Of a stretch of 64,000 bases of DNA, positions 7,811 to 16,000 are shown piece after piece. The first letter of the stretch is position 1. Each line of letters starts with the position of its first letter. The stretch covers positions 186,001 to 250,000 of the forward strand of contig NZ_CP039690.1 of the NCBI RefSeq assembly GCF_005144885.1. The letters are read 5' to 3'. A model generated the notes under the pieces. It was not told where the DNA came from, ran no database searches, and saw only the letters and a program-made list of their open reading frames with translations. Made by a program: the position numbers and the translations under genes. The stretch is from Phreatobacter stygius. Lineage in GTDB: Bacteria; Pseudomonadota; Alphaproteobacteria; Rhizobiales; Phreatobacteraceae.

Positions 7811-8958
7811 TCCGCATCACCCGGGGCGACCGGGCCGCCGCCTTCGCCGTCACGGCAGAAGTCTATCCGGCGAGCTCGCCCTACGTGCCGCCCATGTGGT
7901 CTGACTTCGACCGCATGTTCGATCCGGCCAGGAACCCGCTGGTCACCGAAGGGCATGGCCGGTTCGAGCTGTTCGTCGCCTGGCGCGACGGCCGGCCGGT
8001 CGGACGCATCGGCGCGAGCCTGCATCAGGCCTCGAACATCAGGCACGGCACGCGCCGCGCGCAGTTCGGCTTCTTCGACTGCGCCGATGATCCGGAGGTC
8101 GCCGCGGCGCTTTTGACGGCCGCGGAGGATTGGGGCCGGGCCGCCGGCATGACCGAGATGGCAGGCAATTTCAACCTGACCGCCATGCAGCAGATCGGTG
8201 TCGTCACCGAGGGTTTCGAGCGGCAGCCCTATTCCGACATGGTCCATAGCCCGCCGCATATCGCGCGGCTGCTCGGCACCAACGGTTATTCCGCGACCTT
8301 TCCGATGACCACCTTCGAGACCGACCTGACGGCGCTCGACCCCGCGGCGCTGCTCGGACCGGCCCAGGCGGCGATCTTCGCCGACCCGGATTTCGCCTGG
8401 ATGCCGATCGACCGGAAAAGCTTCAGGACGCGGCTCGCCGAGGCGCGCACCGTGCTGAACGACGGCTTCGCCGACAATCCGATGTTCGTGCCGACCAGCC
8501 CGGCCGAATATCTGTTCCAGGCCGGCGACATGATGTGGGTGATCGACAAGCGCATTTCCTGCGTTGCCCATTACCGCGGCCAGCCGGTCGGCGTGATCCT
8601 GGTCATTCCTGACCTCAATCCGCTGGTCAAGGCGGTCGGCGGGCGCATGGGCCTCGGCTTCGCCTGGCATCTGGTCAAGCAGCGCCTCACCAACCGGCGG
8701 GCCGTGCTGATCTACCAGTCGGTGTCGCGCGCCATGCATGGCCGCGGCATCAACGGCGCCATGCTGTTCAAGGTCGCAAGCGCCATGAAGGCCATTGGTT
8801 ACGACCGGCTCGGCACGACCTGGATTGCCGACGTCAACGGCGCCAGCCTGAGGCAAATGGACAAGCTCGGCGCCCGGCCGCTGCACCGGCTGCACCTGTT
8901 CGCCAAACCCCTGTTCGCCCCGCCCCTTGCGCCTGCCAGCCCGCCGGAGGCCGCGTGA
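7807..8958 (+). CDS. GNAT-fold N-acetyltransferase-like protein (383 aa)
   Basis: A 383-residue protein with a probable double GNAT fold. The N-terminal half has the strand pair FELFVAWRDGRPVGRIGASL, then QFGFFDCADDPEVAAALLTA (a variant acyl-CoA loop) and an EMAGNFNLTAMQQIGVVTEG segment. This matches large uncharacterised GNAT proteins with a 'GP..fs.n...G.lveGF..p' signature. The C-terminal half contains a second apparent motif A around SRAMHGRGINGAMLFKVASA. It overlaps both neighbours by 4 nt. By family analogy it may transfer an acyl or amino-acyl group onto an amine made by the adjacent E1-like enzyme. That role is inferred from position only. Confidence 0.7.
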   Translation: MIRITRGDRAAAFAVTAEVYPASSPYVPPMWSDFDRMFDPARNPLVTEGHGRFELFVAWRDGRPVGRIGASLHQASNIRHGTRRAQFGFFDCADDPEVAAALLTAAEDWGRAAGMTEMAGNFNLTAMQQIGVVTEGFERQPYSDMVHSPPHIARLLGTNGYSATFPMTTFETDLTALDPAALLGPAQAAIFADPDFAWMPIDRKSFRTRLAEARTVLNDGFADNPMFVPTSPAEYLFQAGDMMWVIDKRISCVAHYRGQPVGVILVIPDLNPLVKAVGGRMGLGFAWHLVKQRLTNRRAVLIYQSVSRAMHGRGINGAMLFKVASAMKAIGYDRLGTTWIADVNGASLRQMDKLGARPLHRLHLFAKPLFAPPLAPASPPEAA

Positions 8959-9944
8959 TCGCTGTTGAACCCGATCTGCTTCGCCGGCTGGTCGCCGAGG
9001 CGCGGCTGGCGCCGAGCGTCCACAACATCCAGCCGACGCGGGTCTCGCTCGACGCCGGTGCGATCCTGCTGCAGGACGACCCGGCGCGCCGGCTGCCCGC
9101 CGCCGATCCGACCGGCCACGACGTCAGGCTGTCGCATGGCGCTTTCCTGGAAGGCCTGGCCCTGGCGCTCGGCCGGGCCGGCCTGGCCATCGCCGAGCTG
9201 ACCGTGGCTCCGACGGGCGCCGCCGGGCCAATCGCCCGGATCGCCGCGGCCGCTGGCACCCAAGACCCTTCGGCAAGCCCGGACCCGCTCGCAAGCCATG
9301 TTGCCGCGCGGGCGAGCTGGCGCGGCGGCTTCACGCCGGCCGACGACACGACGCGCGCGGCGCTGGCGCGGCTCGCCGGCAACCAGTCCGATCTCCTGAT
9401 GGTGACCGAACCCCAGGCCGTCAGGCGCATTGCCATGCTGGCCGATCGCGCCGGCCTGTTCTTTCTCCGCGACCAGGCCCATCGGCGCGAGCTCACGCAC
9501 TGGATGCGGCTCTCCAGGGCCCATCCCGACCATGACCGCGACGGCCTCAATGCCGAGGCCATGGCGCTCGGCCGCATCGAGGCCTTCGGCGCCGGACTTG
9601 TCCTCGGGCCCCTGTTTCCGCTGCTCGACCGCCTGGGCCTTGCCGGACCGGTCACGGCAGAGGCCGGCAAGGCCGGTTCGGCCGCCGCCATGGCACTGTT
9701 CCACCGTGCCGAGGGCGAGGATCCGCTGGTCACCGGCCGCGCCTTCTATCGCGCCTGGCTCGCCGGCTGCCCGGTCTCGGTGCTGGCCGACTGGCCGGAG
9801 GCCAATGCCGCCTTGCGCGCCGCCCATCCGCTGCCGGCCGGCCGGCGGCTGGTCAATGTGTTCCGCATCGGCGTTCCCGCCCGGCCACGGCGGATCGGCC
9901 ATGCCCGGCTGCCGGTCGAGGCGCTGATCAGGCCGGCGTCATAA
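8955..9944 (+). CDS. Nitroreductase-fold flavoprotein, Acg-like
   Basis: A 329-residue protein starting at a GTG that overlaps the preceding stop (GTGA). The N-terminus RRLVAEARLAPSVHNIQPTR is the FMN-binding signature of the nitroreductase superfamily ('A..APS.HN.QPw'), and RASWRGGFTP followed by an EPQAVRRIAMLADRAGLFFL segment fits the Acg/Rv3131-type long subfamily rather than small NfsB enzymes. Likely FMN-dependent; in peptide-modification pathways such folds dehydrogenate azoline rings, which would be interesting beside an E1-like enzyme (inference). It is last of the five coupled genes and converges on the cytochrome gene, overlapping it by 6 nt. Confidence 0.78.
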   Translation: MIAVEPDLLRRLVAEARLAPSVHNIQPTRVSLDAGAILLQDDPARRLPAADPTGHDVRLSHGAFLEGLALALGRAGLAIAELTVAPTGAAGPIARIAAAAGTQDPSASPDPLASHVAARASWRGGFTPADDTTRAALARLAGNQSDLLMVTEPQAVRRIAMLADRAGLFFLRDQAHRRELTHWMRLSRAHPDHDRDGLNAEAMALGRIEAFGAGLVLGPLFPLLDRLGLAGPVTAEAGKAGSAAAMALFHRAEGEDPLVTGRAFYRAWLAGCPVSVLADWPEANAALRAAHPLPAGRRLVNVFRIGVPARPRRIGHARLPVEALIRPAS

Positions 9945-11621
9945 CAGCTTCAGATAGTCGATCAGCGCCTGGCGTTCCTCGGCGGTGAGATCGGCGACCT
10001 CCCGGTCGTGGCCGCGGTTGGAGAAGCCGGGCTTGCGCGTGTCGATCTCGACCCCGCGGGAAAACGGCTGGTAGTCGCCGAGGTCGCGCCAGAGGCCGCT
10101 CGCGTCTGGCGCCAAGGCCAGGCCGACGCGGACGAAGTCGAGCCGGTGGCCGCCGACCATGAACCGCTCGGGTCGCGTCGCCGGTTCCAGCAGGTGCCAC
10201 AGCGTCGGCACCGATCCGTTGGTCAGATAGGGGGCGGTCGCCCAGACCCCGCTCAGCAGCGGCGCGGCCAGCTTGCCGGTCGCCGCGGCGGTCATGTGGC
10301 GCCGATAGACCGTGCCGTTGACCCGCGCGGCGAGCGAGCCGTCAAAGGCGCGCGCACGGCTCATATCGGTGCCGACATCCCCGGCCCAATTGGGGAAGCT
10401 GACCAGGCGCGGCCGGTCCAGATCGCCGTCATAACTGCCGTGGCATGCGGCGCAGGCCCGCGCATAGGTCGCCTGGCCGAGCGGCAGGCGGGCGCGGTCG
10501 ATCGCGCCGGGAAAGCGCTGCGGCCGATAGGTCGCCAGGAACCGGGCGATATCGGTGAAGGCGGGAATGGCGGCTTCCGCCCGCTCCGGCGCCATGCCCA
10601 TGCTCGGCACGGTGAAAAACGAGCCGATGCTGGCGAGCTCGCCCGGGTCGGCGCGTGCCGCCTCGTCGGCCGAGCGTGGAACGAAGCGAGGCTTGCCGAC
10701 CGGCGCATAGGCACCGTCGGCGAGCAGGGCCGAGCGGAAGCTGCGGTCGGCAAGATCGGGGATCGAGACATAACCGGCGCCGGCCAGGCGATAACCCTCG
10801 ACCTCGCCGAGCCGGAACTTCAGCGCGGCGACCCCATTGGTCAGGCCCGGGGCGCCGTTGGCAAAGGGCAGCGGCTGGTCGCCGTCCCTGCCGAGTTCCG
10901 CCATGCGCGCTCTTGCTCGCGGCAGCACCAGCCAGCGCAGGCTCAGCCGCTCGCGCCAGGTGAGGCCGGGATGAAGCCGGTCGATCGCCCGCCACAGCAT
11001 GGCCTCGTCGGCGAAGGCCCGTTTCAGCGCCCGATAGACGGTCTGCGCATAGGCCTCCAGATCGAGCGAGCTGTTGGGCATGCCGAGCGCCGGGCGCTGC
11101 GGTGCCGGCCGGCCATCGGGGCCATAGGTGACGCCGGCATGGCAGGAGGCACAGCCGAGATTGGCCGCGGTCACCCGCAAGGGCGGCATCGAGCGCTCGA
11201 CCCGCCCAAGCGTCAGGCCGAGCGGCGCGCGCGGCAAGCCGTCCGCGGCCCCTTCGCCCGCCGGCCGTTCGGGGTAAAGAAAGCCGACCGCGCGAAAGGC
11301 CTGCTCGACCAGCGCCGCCGAGACCCGGTCGGCGTCGCCCTCGGCCAGGTCCAGCGCCAACGCCGCGCTCAGCACCGTCCAGGGCAGCGCCGATGTCTCC
11401 AGCGTGTCGAGATCGAGGACGCCAAGATCGCCATGGGCGAACTGCATTTCGCCACGCGAGACGGGATCATCGGCGAGGCGGGCCGGCAGGCTGGTCGAGC
11501 GCGCGGGCGCGGCGCGCGACAGCTCCCAAAAGGCCCAGGCTGCGATGACAATGACCACGGCGATGCCGGCGAGCAGACCCTTTGCGACCTTGCCGCGGCT
11601 CTTGTCCTTGATCCAGGTCAC
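9939..11621 (-). CDS. Di-haem c-type cytochrome, membrane-anchored, RoxA/CCP-like
   Basis: A 560-residue protein with an N-terminal signal anchor (LLAGIAVVIVIAAWAFWEL, residues about 16-34) and two c-type haem motifs: CASCH (about 157-161) and CAACH (about 390), followed by a TAPYLTNGSVPTLWHLLEP segment typical of di-haem peroxidase-related cytochromes. The wide haem spacing recalls RoxA-type oxygenases and the CCP/MauG superfamily, but I cannot decide function by eye. It should sit in the periplasm. The start is GTG at 11621; nearby ATG codons are out of frame. It is divergent from an AraC regulator (222 bp) that may control it. Confidence 0.82.
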   Translation of the reverse strand: MTWIKDKSRGKVAKGLLAGIAVVIVIAAWAFWELSRAAPARSTSLPARLADDPVSRGEMQFAHGDLGVLDLDTLETSALPWTVLSAALALDLAEGDADRVSAALVEQAFRAVGFLYPERPAGEGAADGLPRAPLGLTLGRVERSMPPLRVTAANLGCASCHAGVTYGPDGRPAPQRPALGMPNSSLDLEAYAQTVYRALKRAFADEAMLWRAIDRLHPGLTWRERLSLRWLVLPRARARMAELGRDGDQPLPFANGAPGLTNGVAALKFRLGEVEGYRLAGAGYVSIPDLADRSFRSALLADGAYAPVGKPRFVPRSADEAARADPGELASIGSFFTVPSMGMAPERAEAAIPAFTDIARFLATYRPQRFPGAIDRARLPLGQATYARACAACHGSYDGDLDRPRLVSFPNWAGDVGTDMSRARAFDGSLAARVNGTVYRRHMTAAATGKLAAPLLSGVWATAPYLTNGSVPTLWHLLEPATRPERFMVGGHRLDFVRVGLALAPDASGLWRDLGDYQPFSRGVEIDTRKPGFSNRGHDREVADLTAEERQALIDYLKLL

Positions 11622-11843
11622 GGCGCCAGGGAACTCTCATGCTCAGATCCGAGGACATTCAATAGGCGCTGGCGCGGCCCTTGGGCAAGGCGGTCCTTGG
11701 GTAAGGCGGCGCGTGGGCCAATTGCCGCGACGGCGGCGACCGGCTACCAAGGGCCACGGCGAAGCAGACTGAAACAACCGGGCGGCGGCAGGTCCGGCTT
11801 GCGGCTGTTCGGAGCCTCGATCGCATCCCATGACCATGCAGCC

Positions 11844-12953
11844 ATGACCATGCAAGACGCCGCCCCCGGTGCCACGCCGCAGCCTTTGCTGTTCTCGACC
11901 GCCGAGCTCGGCACGCCGGACGAGGCGCTCCAGCGTTTCCGCCAGCTGACCACCGACATCTGCGACGTCACCGTGCTCGGCGAGCCGCAGGAATTCCATG
12001 TCGCCACCTCGACCTGGCATCTCGGCAACGCGGTCCTGTTCGAGAGCCGGTCGAGCGCGCTGCGTTACGACCGGACCCCGCGCCATGTCGCGCGCGGCAT
12101 CGACCATCTCCAGCTGACCTTGCATATCGCCGGCGGCGCCGAGTTCCTGGCCGGTGACCACACGTCGATCCAACGATCCGGCGACGTCTGCCTCATCGAC
12201 ATGGCCAAGCCGAGCCGGACGCGCGAGATGACCGCCGACGACGGCCGCGTGCATCTCCTGAGCTTCATGCTGCCGCGCATGCTGCTGGCCTCGGTGTTCG
12301 GCGCGGCCCAGGCTATTCCGGCGCTCGCCATCCTGCCCCGCGAAAGCGCTTTCGGACGGCTGACCGGCGAGCACATGCTGATGCTCCGGCAATGCGCCGC
12401 GGGCCTGACCCAGGCCGAGAGCCAGGCCGCCATCCAGTCGCTGGTGCATCTGGCGGTGGGTGGTCTCGCCGGCCGTCGCGATGCCGACGCGCCGACCGTC
12501 GCCGCATCGCAGGAAGCCTTGCTGTCGCGCATCCGGCGGCATGTCGAGGACAATCTCGGGGCCGCATCGCTGACGGTCGACAGCCTGTGCCTCGCCTTCG
12601 AGCTGTCCCGCGCCAGCCTCTACCGCCTGTTCACGCCGGACAGTCCGGCGAACTATATCCAAAAGCGCCGCCTGCACCGCGCCTTCGCCATGCTGATCTC
12701 GCCGGCCTTCCGGTCGTGGCGGATCATCGACATCGCGCTCGAATGCCATTTCAGCAGCGACGCCACCTTTATCCGCGCCTTCCGCCGGCAATTCGGCATC
12801 ACGCCGGGCGACGCCCGCGGGCTCGCCGGCCGGACCATCGGCGGCGCGCTGCCCGGCAATGGCGGCGCCTTGCTCAGGACTGACGACGAGGCGATCCGCT
12901 GGGTCACCCAACTGACCGGCGCCATGCCGCACATGCGCCCCGGCCAGACATGA
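11844..12953 (+). CDS. AraC family transcriptional regulator
   Basis: A 369-residue regulator. The N-terminal half is an AraC-binding-like domain (FHVATSTWHLGNAVLFESRS, later LQLTLHIAGGAEFLAGD), the ArpU/OxyR-independent type found in NitR/FeaR-like activators. The C-terminal HTH pair spans about residues 235-335, containing LTVDSLCLAFELSRASLYRL and IALECHFSSDATFIRAFRRQ, the canonical second recognition helix. ATG 11844 is chosen; ATG 11850 is possible. A much longer open frame extends upstream but is antisense to the cytochrome and is not coding. Divergent orientation suggests it controls the cytochrome gene. Confidence 0.88.
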   Translation: MTMQDAAPGATPQPLLFSTAELGTPDEALQRFRQLTTDICDVTVLGEPQEFHVATSTWHLGNAVLFESRSSALRYDRTPRHVARGIDHLQLTLHIAGGAEFLAGDHTSIQRSGDVCLIDMAKPSRTREMTADDGRVHLLSFMLPRMLLASVFGAAQAIPALAILPRESAFGRLTGEHMLMLRQCAAGLTQAESQAAIQSLVHLAVGGLAGRRDADAPTVAASQEALLSRIRRHVEDNLGAASLTVDSLCLAFELSRASLYRLFTPDSPANYIQKRRLHRAFAMLISPAFRSWRIIDIALECHFSSDATFIRAFRRQFGITPGDARGLAGRTIGGALPGNGGALLRTDDEAIRWVTQLTGAMPHMRPGQT

Positions 12954-13084
12954 TCCGGCCTGCGCTGACCTGAGACGACGGGCATGTTGCCCTGCGACGT
13001 CAGGCAAAGCCCGGCCAGCCGCCCTCGGCTACGACTGGTCCGCCCCGGATCGCCGCCTCACCCATCCGGGCGGGAGTGCAGGCG

Positions 13085-16000
13085 ATGCCAGTGACCAGGA
13101 CGACCACGCCGCGTCCGATCTACTATTTCGACATCGTCCATGATTATCCCTCGATCGGCGGGGTGGTCGAATTCTCACAGACCTTGTTCGGACAACTGAA
13201 GCAGCGATTCGGCGCGCGGCTCATCTCGGTCCGCCACATCGCCGCCGGCCGGGCCATGATGCACTCCGGCACGGGCCTGGCCTATCTCGATCGTGAAAAA
13301 CATGTCGCCGCGCGGCTCGCCAAGGCCGATCCGGACGGCATCTTCGTGTTCCCGAACTTCCATTCGCCGATCGCCCGCGGCCGGCATGCCGCCGGGCCGA
13401 CCATCATCAATGTCGTGCACGATGTGCAATTCGCCTTCTTGCCGGACTTGTTCGAGCCCTCACATCTCGCCTGGCTGCATCAGGCTTTCGCCGCGACCCG
13501 CGCCAATGCCGACGCGATCGTCTTCGTCAGCAAGACCACCCGCGACCAGTTCATCGGCCGTTTCGGCGCGCCGCGGCGCCACCGGGTCATCTACAATCCG
13601 GTGGTCGCCACGCCCGGCCCGGGCACCGGCGACAGGGCAGCACCCGTCCTGCTGGCGGTCGCCCATGGCGACCATCATCCGCACAAGAATATCGACGGCC
13701 TGCTCGGCCTGTTCGCCGGCCTCGCCGCGCGCCGGGACGATCTGAGGCTTCTGGTCACCGGCCACGGGCGCCAGGCGTTCCAGCGCCATCTGGCGGGCCT
13801 GCCCGCGCCCTTGCGCGAGCGCGTCGTCCATCTCGGCCATGTCGAGCGGAGCGCGCTCGACCGGCTCTATGGCAGCGCCCTCGCCTTTCTGTCGCTGTCG
13901 CGTTTCGAAGGCTTCAACATGCCGGCGGCGGAGGCCGCCTGCCACGGCACGCCGCTGATCCTGTCCGACCTGCCGGTTCATCGCGAATTGTTCGGCGGGT
14001 CCGCCTGCCTGCTCGATCCGCTGGCACCATCGGTCGACGCGGCGGCGCGTTTCCTCGACCAGGCCAGTGCTCGGGCTCGCCCAGCCTGGCCTCGCCGGCA
14101 GGCCTGCTCGCCTGACCATGCCGGCGCGGCCTATGCCCAGCTGATCGAGGCCCATGCCGGGCGACGGCTCCGGTCGCGGACCGACCGGCGGCAGGAAGCA
14201 CAGGCCTCGATTGCGCCGACGCGGCCCGCCCACCCGGCCTTCGGCGCACAGGCGCGCATCCTGCTCGCCGGCACCATGCTGTCGGGCGCGGCGGCGCTGA
14301 TGCCGGCCATGCCGGCACGCGCCGATGGCGGCGCCGGCGGCGGCGTGATGGTGATCGGCATCGGCTATCCCTGGACCGGCGGCGCCGGCGGCACCGGTTA
14401 CGCCGGCGGCAACGGCGGCGCGGGGCAACTCGCCCCGTTCCTCATCGTCGGCGGCGGTGGTGGCGGCGGCGCAGCCGGCGGCGGGGCCGGTGGTGGCGGT
14501 GGTGGCGCCGGCGGCACCGGCACCGGCGGCGCGGGCGGCACCGGCGGCACGGCGCTGAACCTCGACGGCGCGGCTGGCGCCAATGTCAATTACGGCGCCG
14601 GCGGCGGTGGTGGCGGTTATCACGGCACCGGCGCCGGTGTTCCGCTCCTCATCAATCTGTCGCCGCTGCGCGGCGGCCATGGCGGCAATGGCGGCACCAT
14701 CCCGACCGGTATCAACGACGGCAACGGCGGCGGCGGCGGCGGCGCCGGCGGTTATGGCGCCGTCGTCACCGGCGCGGGTTTGTCACGCAACACCAGCAGC
14801 ATCAGCGGCGGCCATGGCGGCCATGGCGGCGGCACCGATTTCGGCATGGCCGGCGGCGGTGGCGACGGCGGCATCGGCGCATTGTTCGAAGCGCCCGGCG
14901 CAAGCTTCAGCAATGAAGCGGGCGCAATGGTCACCGGCGGCAATGGCGGCATGGGCGGAGCGTCGGCCTATTATAGCGGCGGCGCGGCCGGCGCGGGCGG
15001 TACCGCCGTGGTGATGGCGGGCGGATCGCTCGACAATGCCGGAGCCATCCGTGGCGGCACTGGCGGCGAAGGCGGCCTGGCCACCACGGCCGGCGCTGCC
15101 GGTATCGGCGGCGCGGGCATCGACGGTACGAGCCTGGCCATCGTCAATCGCGTCACCGGCACCATCTCAGGCGGCACCGGCGGCATCGGCGGCACGAACG
15201 GGCACATTTACGGGGGAGCCAATGGCGGCCGTGGCGGCGCCGCGATCCAGGGCTCGGCGCTCAGCATCGTCAATGCCGGAACCGTGTCGGGCGGCGCCGG
15301 CGGTGCCGGCGGCAATGCGCCGATCGGCGCTGGCGGCAGTGGCGCCGTCGGTGGCGCCGGCATCGACGGCTCCCATCTGACCATCGTCAACAGCGGCACG
15401 ATTTCGGGAGGCGCCGGCGGCGCCGCCGGTCTTGGGCCGGTCGCGGGCTTGAATGGCGCGGCCGGCACGGGCGGTATCGGCATCACCGGATCGTTCATCA
15501 ACATCGTCAACAGCGGCACGATATCAGGCGGCCTTGCCGGCGACGGCACCACACAGGCCGCCGCCATCGTCTTCACCGGCGGCACCAACCGGCTGGAGCT
15601 CTGGGCCGGATCGCGCATCAACGGGGTCGTCGACGCCACCGCCGGCGTCGGCAACACGCTGGCCTTGGGCGGCACGGCCGATGGCAGCTTCGACGTCTCG
15701 GCGGTCGGTGCCGCTGGCCAGTATCGCGGCTTCCAGGCCTTCGAAAAGACCGGCTCGGGCACCTGGACGCTGACCGGCGCGACCTCCGCCGTAACGCCCT
15801 GGACCTTGTCGCAAGGCAGCCTGTCGGTTGCCTCCGACGCAAGCCTCGGCGCGGCAGGCAGCAGCCTGACCTTCAACGGTGGCACGCTGCGGGTGACCGG
15901 CACCGGCTTCACCAGCACGGCCAGGACCATCGTCTGGGGCGCCAATGGCGGCGGCTTCGACATCGCCGACGGCGCAAACACCTTCACCGTCGACCAGTCC

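Noticed and set aside
10008-12953. 981-codon plus-strand open frame including the AraC regulator
   Set aside because: The first 600 codons are antisense to the di-haem cytochrome, which has clear haem motifs; only the part from 11844 is a real protein.
14440-14560. Minus-strand proline-rich open frames across the glycine-rich passenger
   Set aside because: Mirror images of GGC/GGT codons in a low-complexity region, not genes.
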